This document shows positions 56,304 to 64,000 of a stretch of DNA of 64,000 nucleotides, piece by piece (the first letter of the stretch is position 1; each line of letters opens with the position of its first letter). The stretch lies in the NCBI GenBank assembly GCA_041392165.1, contig JAWKMN010000002.1:727967-791966 (forward strand), read 5' to 3'. The DNA comes from Arenibacter sp041392165 (GTDB lineage Bacteria; Bacteroidota; Bacteroidia; Flavobacteriales; Flavobacteriaceae). Made by a program: the position numbers and the translations under genes. The notes beneath the pieces were generated by a model that saw only the letters and a list, made by a program, of their open reading frames with translations, had not been told where the DNA came from and did not search any database.

Positions 56304-57035
56304 CTATAAACACCCTTGGCCTTTTTGTTTCAAGGCCATCTTTAAGGAAGCGATCAGGCTAATAAGAATGCCGTATCTCATGGTAAACATGGCCTTCCCC
56401 TGAAGTAGTTTGGCTTTTTGGTTATAGGCCTTTCCCAAAGGTCGTAGGTGTTTAAGGTGTAAGTTGCTATCGGTATGGATATTGAAACCGTTATATTGGG
56501 CAAGTAGTTCGTCCACGGTATCCCATCCCATGGCCGTTTTGAGTCCGCCAATGGCCTGGAAGCACCTCTTTCGGTAAGCTTTAAAGGCTCCGCGAAGATG
56601 GTCTTTGTCCATAGGGTGATTTAATTTCCATTCCCCGTTCTTGTCCTGTTCATATGCAAACCCACCTGCTATCCCAATTTTTGCATCGGTTGAAAATATT
56701 TGGGCCACTTTTTCAAAATAGGAATTGGGAAGAATTATATCGGCATCCAACTTCACTATAAAGTCATAATCGTCATCCAATTGTTCCAAGCCTTTGTTAA
56801 AGGCCTTAATGACCTTACTCCCCGGCATATGGGTGGTGGACGATTTTACATTGATTTTTGAGATATAATTATGTTTGACCGTGAAGCTATCTATTATTTG
56901 CTCGGTATTATCCGACGAATTATCATTTACCACCACCACTTTTGTAGGAGGCAAGGTTTGTACAACCACAGATTGCAGGGTATCCGTTAAGAATTGGCCT
57001 TCGTTGTGTGCAGGGATAACAATATAATATTTCAT
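56304..57035 (-). CDS. Glycosyltransferase family 2
   Basis: 243 aa. GT-A fold: YYIVIPAHNEGQFLTDTLQSV, VVVVNDNSSDNTE (first Asp), FIVKLDADIILP (DxD metal site) and a later GWDTVDELLAQYNG. No membrane helix is evident apart from a weak C-terminal one. It probably adds a sugar to a surface glycan or lipid. Its start codon is at the edge of leader-repeat copy B, and a methyltransferase gene lies 112 bp upstream. Confidence 0.92.
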   Translation of the reverse strand: MKYYIVIPAHNEGQFLTDTLQSVVVQTLPPTKVVVVNDNSSDNTEQIIDSFTVKHNYISKINVKSSTTHMPGSKVIKAFNKGLEQLDDDYDFIVKLDADIILPNSYFEKVAQIFSTDAKIGIAGGFAYEQDKNGEWKLNHPMDKDHLRGAFKAYRKRCFQAIGGLKTAMGWDTVDELLAQYNGFNIHTDSNLHLKHLRPLGKAYNQKAKLLQGKAMFTMRYGILISLIASLKMALKQKGQGCL

Positions 57036-57127
57036 CTGTTTATATTTATTGTTTTTTATCGGTCAGATGTAATATCCAAGTAATCATTTTTGGTGGATTT
57101 GAAAATTTTGCTAATGGATATTTCATA
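57030..57127 (-). repeat. 98-bp leader repeat, copy B
   Basis: Matches 2425-2522 with three mismatches by eye and overlaps the start codon of the GT2 gene as copy A does that of the glycosidase-like gene. The minus strand could be read as a short C-terminal peptide ending SDR-stop in both copies, but the diverged third copy does not keep that frame, so a non-coding leader role is preferred. Confidence 0.8.
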
Positions 57128-57147
57128 AGCCTTGCCCAGTCCCGGGC

Positions 57148-57693
57148 CTATATGGATTTGGATGTGGGATCGGTCTTTTTTTCTGCGTAAACTATATAAT
57201 ATCTTGGGGTAAAACTCCTTAGTAAAGGTCTGATTCCTAGTTTTTTTACGGGATTGGTCCATTTTGCCCGATCTTTAATTTCCCATCCCGCCTTTTCCAG
57301 CAACCAATCGAACTGCCAGTCTTCAAATTCGTGATAGTGTCTGTCCCAAGGATCGGTCTTGCTCTTGTAGGCCGACGAAAACCATAATCTTAGGGGAATA
57401 CTTGCCACCAATTTATCAGGTTTGATGTGACTAAGAATATTATACGGGGCCAAAAGATGTTCAAAGATTTCAAAGGCAGTGACAACATCTGCCTTAGTGG
57501 TCCTGGCTGCGGAAAAATCCAGATCCAAATCCTCGCCTCCTGTGTTTTCTACTTGGTACCCATTTTTTATCATAATCTTGGAAAAGGGATTTTCCACGCC
57601 AAGATCTAGTATGGGTTGGTCTGTGGATATATGTTTTTGCAGAAATTCCAAGGTGTGTTTAAAACGTTTATTAGGGAAGCTTTTTTCGTACAT
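57148..57693 (-). CDS. Class I SAM-dependent methyltransferase
   Basis: 181 aa. SAM-site strand PILDLGVENPFSKIM (motif I without the usual GxGxG), GGEDLDLDFS as motif II, and VVTAFEIFEHLLAPYNIL for the central strands and the following helix. The substrate is not evident; the neighbours (GT2 and KAS III) suggest a lipid or glycan. The last residues (YYIVYAEKK) look like a natural end. Confidence 0.85.
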   Translation of the reverse strand: MYEKSFPNKRFKHTLEFLQKHISTDQPILDLGVENPFSKIMIKNGYQVENTGGEDLDLDFSAARTTKADVVTAFEIFEHLLAPYNILSHIKPDKLVASIPLRLWFSSAYKSKTDPWDRHYHEFEDWQFDWLLEKAGWEIKDRAKWTNPVKKLGIRPLLRSFTPRYYIVYAEKKTDPTSKSI

Positions 57694-57799
57694 TGGCGGT
57701 AATCGGGTTAGTTGTTTAATATGTTTTTGGGCATATTGTAGGCAAGGGTCCTATAACCGGAAACATAGATAATTGAAAAAGTGTATGTCAGTCCAATGA

Positions 57800-58858
57800 T
57801 CATACCCTATATACAATGGCGTTTATGTTCATGCCTGCACCAACACTGGCAAATATAACAACATCTCCCTTTTTTATCGATTGATTTTCTATTTTTCCAT
57901 TTTTCACCATATCAAATAAGGTGGGAATGGTAGCCACCGAGCTATTTCCCAATTTTTCTATACTCATGGGCATAATGCCATTGGGCATCTCCATATCGAA
58001 AAGTTTATAGAAACGTTTTACTATGGCCTCGTCCATTTTTTCATTGGCCTGATGAATGAATATTTTTTTTACTTGGGCAATAGGTGCCCCGCTTTTGTCC
58101 AGGCTGTCTTTCATGGCTTGTGGAACATGGGTTACGGCAAATTCATATATTTTTCTGCCATGCATTTTAATGTATCTGGTATCGTCTTGGGCGGTTTGGG
58201 AATAAGATTTGCCGTAGAAGAGAAAAAAGGCTTCCCCATTGGCATAAGTAGCACTGTTGTGCGATAGGATCTGGCCGGCATTTTCCCTAGCTTCAATAAT
58301 GGTGGCCCCGGCACCATCCGAATAGATCATGGAATCCCTATCATGTTTATCAACAATTCTGGACAAGGTTTCCGCCCCTATTATAAGACATTTTTTGGCC
58401 ATCCCACTTTTAATAAATGCATGTGCCTGGATTACTCCTTCTATCCAGCCCGGACAGCCAAATAAGAGGTCGTAGGCAACACATTTGGGGTTTTTGATCT
58501 GCAATTGGTGTTTTACCCGTGTGGCCAAACTGGGCAAGGTGTCCCCCTGCGATTGGCCCATGGAGACATCGCCAAAATTATGGGCAAAAATGATGTAATC
58601 CAGTTCTTCCTTGTCAATTTTGGCATCGGCTATTGCCTTTTCCGCCGCAAAAAATCCCAAATGGGAAGTGTTCAAACCCGTTTCGGCATAGCGTCTTTCG
58701 CTAATTCCTGTAATGTCCTTGAATTTTTGGATGATCACATTATTTGGATGCTTAAAGGGGGTGCCGTCCCCATTTAAAAAATCATGATCTTTAAAATCCG
58801 AATTTTTAGTGATAATGGAGGGGAGATAAGAACCAGTACCGGTAATGCCAATATTCAT
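57800..58858 (-). CDS. 3-oxoacyl-ACP synthase III family protein
   Basis: 352 aa, thiolase fold. Active site Cys135 in DLLFGCPGWIEGV, His in FIHQANEKMDE and Asn in EKLGNSSVATIPTL make the Cys-His-Asn triad of KAS III. Longer than housekeeping FabH (about 317 aa), so it may belong to a lipid or secondary-metabolite branch. Genes after it are a methyltransferase and GT2 on the same strand. Confidence 0.9.
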   Translation of the reverse strand: MNIGITGTGSYLPSIITKNSDFKDHDFLNGDGTPFKHPNNVIIQKFKDITGISERRYAETGLNTSHLGFFAAEKAIADAKIDKEELDYIIFAHNFGDVSMGQSQGDTLPSLATRVKHQLQIKNPKCVAYDLLFGCPGWIEGVIQAHAFIKSGMAKKCLIIGAETLSRIVDKHDRDSMIYSDGAGATIIEARENAGQILSHNSATYANGEAFFLFYGKSYSQTAQDDTRYIKMHGRKIYEFAVTHVPQAMKDSLDKSGAPIAQVKKIFIHQANEKMDEAIVKRFYKLFDMEMPNGIMPMSIEKLGNSSVATIPTLFDMVKNGKIENQSIKKGDVVIFASVGAGMNINAIVYRV

Positions 58859-58969
58859 GGTAATGAGTATGTTTTAGCATAAATATATGGCAATTGGATA
58901 GGGGCAAATGGTGTTCTTTGGATTGGATATGATGTTCAAGATAATTCCTCTTTTGCATTTGTTATAAGA

Positions 58970-58999
58970 AAAGCCTTTCATTATATGGTGAAAGGCTTT
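58970..58999 (-). terminator. Hairpin terminator after gcvP
   Basis: Stem AAAGCCTTTCA / TGAAAGGCTTT at 58970-58999, about 25 bp past the restored gcvP stop at 59025-59027. It lacks a long T run on the minus strand. Confidence 0.6.
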
Positions 59000-59024
59000 G
59001 AAATGCTTGATTTTATTACGGTCG

Positions 59025-61886
59025 TTAGGCTTCCATATAGGCCTCGATAGGAGCGCAGGTACAATATTAAATTACGGTCTCCATATGTGTCGTCCACCCG
59101 TCTTACACTAGGCCAAAATTTGTTTTCATAAATATATGGCAAGGGAAAGGCGGCCTTTTGTCTACTGTAAGGATAATTCCATTGGTCCGCGGTAACCATT
59201 TCCAAGGTGTGCGGTGCATTTTTAGGGCGTTGTTGTTGTCCCCGGCGGAAGCGGCATCAATTTCTTCACGAATGGAGAGCATGGCGGTACAGAATCGTTC
59301 CAATTCGGCCAAACTTTCACTCTCCGTGGGTTCTATCATGAGCGTGCCCGCTACCGGGAAAGAAACCGTAGGGGCATGAAATCCATAATCCATTAATCTT
59401 TTTGCGATATCCGTTACTTCTATGCCATTTTCCTTAAAGGGCCTACAGTCAATGATCATTTCGTGGGCAGCCCTTCCCCTTTCCCCGGTATAGAGTACCT
59501 CGAATTTTCCGCTTAGCCTATTTTTAATGTAGTTTGCATTTAGAATGGCAGTCTTTGTAGACTGGGTCAGCCCACTTTCCCCTAACATTTTTATATATCC
59601 GTAAGAGATCAAACATACCAACGAACTTCCCCAAGGCGCTGCGGATATGGCCGTAATGGCCTGGTCGCCACCTGTTTTTATTACGGGGTTCCCCGGTAGA
59701 AATGGTACCAATTGTTCCGCTACGCAAATAGGTCCGACCCCTGGGCCACCACCACCGTGTGGGATAGCGAATGTTTTATGTAGGTTTAAGTGGCAGACAT
59801 CGGCCCCGATGGTGGCAGGATTGGTCAATCCTACCTGTGCGTTCATATTGGCCCCGTCCATATAGACCTGCCCGCCATTATCGTGGATCAATTTTGTAAT
59901 TTCCTTTATGGAAGATTCGAATACACCGTGGGTGGACGGGTAGGTTACCATTAAGGCGGACAGATTCTCTTTGTACAGCTCGGCCTTTTCTGCCAGGTCC
60001 GCCACATCTATGTTTCCATTTTCATCGGTTTTTGTAACCACTACCTTCATGCCCGCCATAACTGCGGAAGCAGGGTTGGTGCCATGTGCCGAGGCAGGTA
60101 TTAAGCAAATATTTCTATGGCCTTCGCCTCTTGATTCGTGATAGGCCCTTATGACCATTAGGCCCGCAAATTCTCCTTGGGCCCCGGAATTGGGCTGTAA
60201 AGATGTCCCAGCAAATCCAGTAATGATATTGAGATCTTTTTCCAGTTCCTTAAGGATGATCTGATAGCCCTCGGCTTGGTTAACAGGGACAAAGGGATGG
60301 ATATTTCCCCAACGCGCCATACTTAACGGTAACATTTCGGAGGCAGCGTTCAATTTCATGGTGCAGGAACCTAGGGAAATCATGGAGTGGTTCAATGCCA
60401 GATCCTTTCGTTCCAATTTTTTTATATATCGCATCAATTCGGTTTCGGAGTGGTAGGAATTGAATACGCTATTTTCCAAAAACGTTGAAGTACGGGAAAG
60501 CTTGTTATCAAGAAGGGATGATGGTAAAAGGGTATCGATTTCAATTGACTCTTTCTTCATAGCCTTGGCAAAAATAGTTGTTATTTGCTGTAGATCTTTC
60601 AGGGAGGTGGCTTCGTTCAATGCGATGGAAATGGTATCCGCATCAACATAGAGGAAATTAACCCCATGTTTTTCGGCAATAGGCCTCACTTTGGTAGAAT
60701 CCGCCTTGATGTTTATCGTGTCAAAATAAGCAGTGTTGGTTTGATATAACCCTAATTTTTCAAGGCTGTCCGTTAAGGTAACGGCTGAGGAATGAACCTT
60801 GTTGGCGATATGCCTTAGTCCTTTTGGGCCATGGTATACGGCGTACATTCCTGCCATAACGGCCAATAGGACCTGGGCGGTACAGATGTTGGAAGTAGCC
60901 TTATCTCGTTTTATATGTTGTTCCCTTGTTTGTAGCGCCATCCTTAGGGCCGGCTTGCCATCAGTATCCTTGGTAACTCCTATTATCCTGCCCGGGATAC
61001 TTCTTTTATACTCTTCCTTGGTGGCAAAAAAGGCGGCATGGGGTCCGCCATAACCTAGGGGAATACCAAAACGTTGAGTAGTTCCGACCACCACATCGGC
61101 ACCAAATTCACCTGGAGGAGTCAATAATGCCAAACTCAAGATATCTGCAGCAACGGCAACTTTTATGTTTTTTGCAACGGCTTTGGATACAAATGAGGCA
61201 TAATCATGTACTTGGCCGTGTTTTCCCGGATATTGTAGCAACGCACCAAAAAAATCTTCACTAAATTCAAAGTTTTCGTGCTTGCCGATGATCAGTTCAA
61301 TTTCAAGAGGGATCGACCTCGTTTTTAATAGGGATAGTGTCTGGGGCAATATTTCTTCGGAAACAAAGAATTTTAAAACGTTATTTTTCTTTTGTTCCCT
61401 ACTGCGCACATCAAAAAGCATGGTCATCGCTTCTGCGGCGGCGGTGCTCTCGTCCAAAAGAGAGGCATTGGCCAATTCCATTCCGGTGAGTTCCGCTATT
61501 ACGGTCTGGAAATTCAAAAGAGCCTCCAAGCGCCCTTGGGCAATTTCAGCCTGATAAGGGGTGTATGCCGTATACCATCCTGCATTTTCCAAAATGTTTC
61601 TTTTTATCACAGAAGGGGTTATACTTTCGTGGTAGCCCAGGCCAATATAGGATTTAAAAACCTTGTTCTTCTCAGATAAAACTTGGATATGGGACAAATA
61701 CTCATGCTCGCTCATAGGGGTATCCAAAGCCAAGGGTTTTGCAAGGCGGATATCGTCCGGAATGGTTTCATTTATCAATTGGTCCATAGAACCGGCATTG
61801 ATGGTTTTTAGCATCTGTGGAAGGTCTTCTTCTCTAATACCGATATGGCGCAAGGCAAATAAGTCTGTCCTCATAAATTCAAACAA
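59025..61886 (-). CDS. gcvP: Glycine dehydrogenase (decarboxylating) GcvP, frame disrupted near the 3' end
   Basis: The P-protein of the glycine cleavage system: PLP-dependent decarboxylation of glycine with transfer to lipoylated GcvH. Motifs: GLGYHESITPSVIKRNIL, GYGGPHAAFFA, SLGSCTMKLNAASE, LQPNSGAQGEFAGL and PLP-lysine 704 in HLNLHKTFAIPHGGGGPG. The open frame stops at 59103 (927 aa) with an unrelated tail. About residue 888 a run of five A (plus-strand T at 59219-59223) replaces an expected six; restoring it gives HTLEMVTADQW. A second one-base excess near 59063-59064 must be removed to reach CTCAPIEAYMEA and the stop at 59025-59027. The repaired protein is 953 aa, the family's usual length. 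Confidence 0.92.
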
Positions 61887-61909
61887 TTTTGATCTAAAAT
61901 ATAGGTGAG

Positions 61910-61917
61910 CAAAAATA
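61910..61917 (-). promoter_or_regulatory. gcvP promoter -7 element
   Basis: The minus strand reads TATTTTTG, an exact TAnnTTTG match about 24 bp before the gcvP start. Confidence 0.5.
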
Positions 61918-62014
61918 CTTATTATTTATGTTTATTTTGTAGCTTTTAACTCCAACCCTCTTCAAAGTTTTTAACCAAAACAAGAGGTTATGAACACTTT
62001 ATTTACTTTTGATT

Positions 62015-62845
62015 ATGAACTGGCGTAGCTACATATTTCATTTTTATTTGGATGCCAGTATACATGTAGCATTATCTGTTTTTGCATTTATTGAGATTAC
62101 CTGCGTTTTTTTTGGATTGCCCAGGGACAACCATATCTCCTATCTAGTATTTTTTGGAACAATTGCCTGCTATAATTTTGTGAAGTATGGAGTGGAGGCC
62201 AAAAAGTATTATTTGGTATCCAATACCTACCATAAGAATATCCAAGTAATAAGTTTTATTTCGGGGGGCTTTGCACTGTACCACTCTTTTTTTATATCCT
62301 TTGAAGTGTGGATCGGTATGGTGATATTGTCCGTTCTTACCAGTTTATATGCGATTCCATTGTTGCCCAATGCGAAAAACCTTAGGAGTTTGGGGGGACT
62401 CAAAATTTTTATTGTGGCCTTGGTTTGGGCGGGAACTACGGTAATTTTGCCTGTTGTAGCCGCGGAGGCAGTCTTGGATTGGGATGTTGCCGTGGAATCG
62501 ATGCAACGATTTCTAATGGTCCTGATCTTAATGGTGCCATTTGAAATTAGGGATTTGGATTTTGATGATCCCGAACTAAGGACTCTTCCCCAACGATTTG
62601 GTTACCGAAAAACAAAATTATTGGGTGCTGCCGGTGCGGTCATTTTTTTCTTTTGGACCTTCCTGAAAGACCACTTTACGTATTTGGAGGTGATGGGCAA
62701 AGGACTGGTATTTTTGGTTTTGGGAACGTTAATGTTGGTGACCAAAAGAAATCAGTCCCCATTTTTTTCTTCTTTCTGGGTCGAGTCCGTACCCATATTA
62801 TGGTGGGTCTGTATTTTGGTAATGGATGTTTTTTTAAGTCTTTGA
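62015..62845 (+). CDS. Integral membrane protein, UbiA prenyltransferase-like
   Basis: 276 aa from the ATG at 62015 (a TTG six bases earlier is in frame). Seven to nine hydrophobic helices fill the length. The section FEIRDLDFDDPELRTLPQRFG, in the second half, resembles the D-x-x-D-x-x-x-D region of UbiA-type enzymes, but the first Asp-rich motif (NxxxDxxxD) is not clear, so the enzyme class is uncertain. Common as a conserved unknown in Flavobacteriia. It ends 12 bp into the convergent small gene. Confidence 0.7.
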   Translation: MNWRSYIFHFYLDASIHVALSVFAFIEITCVFFGLPRDNHISYLVFFGTIACYNFVKYGVEAKKYYLVSNTYHKNIQVISFISGGFALYHSFFISFEVWIGMVILSVLTSLYAIPLLPNAKNLRSLGGLKIFIVALVWAGTTVILPVVAAEAVLDWDVAVESMQRFLMVLILMVPFEIRDLDFDDPELRTLPQRFGYRKTKLLGAAGAVIFFFWTFLKDHFTYLEVMGKGLVFLVLGTLMLVTKRNQSPFFSSFWVESVPILWWVCILVMDVFLSL

Positions 62846-63061
62846 TTTTAATTCCGTTTTCATCTTTTCCTTCTCTTCAACGGGCAGTGTCCTAATGTTG
62901 GCTTGGGAGCATAGAGAGGTTAGTTCGGTGTTTTTTTTGGAAAAGGTTTTACAGGTTCTGCAAAAAAATAGGTGCAGTCTGATTTTTATTTTCTCCAGAA
63001 AAGAGGCTTCTTTATACTGGGCTTTAGTACAGATTATTTCAACGTCCTTACAGTTTTTCAT
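62834..63061 (-). CDS. Small Cys-containing protein, possible anti-sigma partner
   Basis: 75 aa, soluble. It has CxxC in HLFFCRTCKTFSKKN and additional Cys residues (MKNCKDVEIICTKAQ), a layout like zinc-finger anti-sigma (zf-HC2-like) proteins. It lies directly downstream of an ECF sigma gene on the same strand, in the position expected of its regulator. No membrane segment. The leader before it is the diverged third copy of the leader repeat. Confidence 0.7.
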   Translation of the reverse strand: MKNCKDVEIICTKAQYKEASFLEKIKIRLHLFFCRTCKTFSKKNTELTSLCSQANIRTLPVEEKEKMKTELKSKT

Positions 63062-63210
63062 CTGTTGATATTTATTTGTTTTTTAATGGTCGGGCCTGCC
63101 TTTGCCAGCGGGCAGGTGCAATGTCTTATGAATCATTTTTGTGCCGATAGTTATCGGGAGTTTTGTAAGTTGTTAACCCATCTTGCCCGCAGGCAGGTGG
63201 GCATTTCATA
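63056..63210 (-). repeat. Diverged leader repeat, copy C, with palindrome insertions
   Basis: On the plus strand TTTCATCTGTTGATATTTAT and then TTGTTTTTTAATGGTC follow copies A and B closely; the match resumes as AATCATTTTTGTG and ends with the same ATTTCATA. Two CCTGCC/GGCAGG palindromes (63095-63116 and 63184-63203) interrupt it. It spans from the sigma gene's stop to the small gene's start. Confidence 0.5.
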
Positions 63211-63766
63211 TCTTGAACCAGTTGTTGTTTAGGCAATCCATAAGCACCGTTCTAGCCCTATGGAGGATGACCCAAAGGTTAGACGGATTGATGTCCAGCT
63301 CCTTACATACCTCCTCGGTACTGAGTCCGTTTATGGTCTTAAGGGTAAATGCCAAAGCGTGTTTTTTTGGAAGCTTGGAGATACAATCCTGTATGGCCAT
63401 GCCCAATTCTTCGTTTTCTATTTGGCTGTTTTCCAATAAACTCATCGGATCCGCAACCTGTTCCTCCAGATAGTTGCCATCGGTCTCGTTATTTTGGTTT
63501 TGGGTGATGCGGATCATGGACTTGGCCTTTTTGGAATTTATTTTGCGATAATGATCAATTACTTTCCTTTTTAGGATAGAAATGAGCCAGGTACGCTCTG
63601 CGGCCTCCCCTTTAAAATTTTTGGCCGATTTCAACCCGGCAAAGAACGTTTCCTGTACCAGATCTTTGGCAATCTCGGAATCGCTTACCCGGCTTACCGC
63701 ATAGTTAAATAGGTAATCGGAATAACTATCCACCCAAATGTCCGGATTTAATTCTTGCTTTGCCAT
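63206..63766 (-). CDS. ECF RNA polymerase sigma factor
   Basis: 186 aa. Region 2: WVDSYSDYLFNYAVSRV, AKDLVQETFFAGLKSA, then ERTWLISILKRKVIDHYRK. Region 4: LPKKHALAFTLKTINGLST, then EEVCKELDINPSNLWVILHR. Not linked to a FecR gene but followed by a small Cys-rich protein, so it belongs to the zinc-anti-sigma type of regulation. Divergent from a rhodanese lipoprotein gene. Confidence 0.93.
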   Translation of the reverse strand: MAKQELNPDIWVDSYSDYLFNYAVSRVSDSEIAKDLVQETFFAGLKSAKNFKGEAAERTWLISILKRKVIDHYRKINSKKAKSMIRITQNQNNETDGNYLEEQVADPMSLLENSQIENEELGMAIQDCISKLPKKHALAFTLKTINGLSTEEVCKELDINPSNLWVILHRARTVLMDCLNNNWFKI

Positions 63767-63781
63767 ACCTGTTTATAGTTT

Positions 63782-63789
63782 CAAAAGTA
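63782..63789 (-). promoter_or_regulatory. Sigma-factor promoter -7 element
   Basis: The minus strand reads TACTTTTG, an exact TAnnTTTG match 16 bp before the ATG. Confidence 0.45.
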
Positions 63790-63816
63790 AGTGATTTTTT
63801 TCTGAAGAAGAATTCT

Positions 63817-63824
63817 TATTTTTG
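63817..63824 (+). promoter_or_regulatory. Promoter -7 element for the rhodanese gene
   Basis: TATTTTTG, an exact TAnnTTTG match 17 bp before the ATG. Confidence 0.5.
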
Positions 63825-63840
63825 ATCAAGCAAATATGTT

Positions 63841-64000
63841 ATGGGAAAAATATTTCTTTTTTTGGTAGTACTGATTCTGCAAACGGGCTGTTCCCAAGAA
63901 AATAAGGGCAAAATGCCAATAAGCGACTTTAAGCAGGAAATGTTGGATGGTGCTATTTTGGTAGACGTCAGGACCCCAGAAGAGTTTAGTGCCGGACACT
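63841..64000 (+). CDS. Rhodanese-like lipoprotein (partial, cut by window end)
   Basis: The first 53 residues: signal peptide with lipobox LQTGC, then ISDFKQEMLDGAILVDVRTP and EEFSAGH, the start of a rhodanese domain (LVDVRTPEEF is the family's usual opening). The catalytic Cys loop lies beyond the window. Probably a periplasmic sulfur-carrier or binding protein. Confidence 0.88.
   Translation, partial: MGKIFLFLVVLILQTGCSQENKGKMPISDFKQEMLDGAILVDVRTPEEFSAGH

Noticed and set aside
57056..57262. 68-codon minus-strand frame ending SDR-stop across leader repeat copy B
   Set aside because: Overlaps the end of the methyltransferase in another frame; copy A keeps the end but copy C does not, so it is more likely leader DNA than a gene.
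1..64000. Insertion sequences, prophage, CRISPR arrays or a toxin-antitoxin/defence island
   Set aside because: No transposase, integrase, regular spacer-repeat pattern, Cas or restriction gene was recognised on either strand.

Overview
The window looks like the chromosome of a marine-type member of the Flavobacteriaceae (Bacteroidota). The markers are gldJ and porV (gliding / type IX secretion), two SusC/SusD pairs, an ECF sigma/FecR relay, genes with almost no Shine-Dalgarno sites, and repeated TAnnTTTG promoter -7 elements. The genus cannot be fixed from the sequence alone.

Positions 148-37534 form an accessory glycan-utilisation region. On the minus strand (148-9924) lie a LacI-type regulator, a DUF1080 lipoprotein (3-keto-glycoside hydrolase/lyase family), nagB, a Gfo/Idh/MocA oxidoreductase, a sodium/solute symporter, nagA, and then a large secreted TIM-barrel glycosidase-like protein of unclear family. 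Divergent on the plus strand (10396-21531) are SusC, SusD, a Gfo/Idh/MocA enzyme, a secreted alpha/beta hydrolase, another Gfo/Idh/MocA enzyme, a GMC flavin oxidoreductase and its gluconate-2-dehydrogenase-subunit-3-like partner. Three copies of a TGTGT(R)(N)(N)(Y)ACACA-like palindrome sit in the divergent promoter region, and one overlaps the regulator's own -7 element. The simplest reading is a locus that imports an amino-sugar-containing glycan, oxidises the sugar to a 3-keto form, cleaves the bond through the DUF1080 enzyme and sends the amino sugar through NagA/NagB. A second unit (21625-28841) has an ECF sigma factor divergent from FecR, an STN-containing SusC and a SusD. It is followed by three further Gfo/Idh/MocA enzymes, a DUF2271 protein and a formylglycine-type sulfatase (29573-37534). 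The six Gfo/Idh/MocA paralogues differ in the signature lysine motif (EKP, DKP, EKP, EKC, DKP, QKP).

From tRNA-Val (37771) onward the content is housekeeping: murF, gldJ, porV, cdd, pdhA, pdhC, an M28 peptidase, an SDR, a HAD phosphatase, an AI-2E family protein, a SprT-like protein, mannose-1-phosphate guanylyltransferase, a DUF389 protein, an Mla-type ABC pair, a PafA-like phosphatase, a GT2 glycosyltransferase, a methyltransferase, a KAS III enzyme, gcvP, a UbiA-like membrane protein, an ECF sigma factor with a small Cys-rich protein, and the start of a rhodanese lipoprotein at the right edge. No transposase, CRISPR array or rRNA was seen.

Points that stand out: the oxidative sugar locus and its operator family; a 98-bp leader repeat placed directly before the start codons of unrelated genes 54.6 kb apart, with a diverged third copy; porU absent from between gldJ and porV; and three probable single-base frame disruptions, two in gcvP and one at the start of the mannose-1-phosphate guanylyltransferase gene. 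The frame disruptions may be assembly errors.
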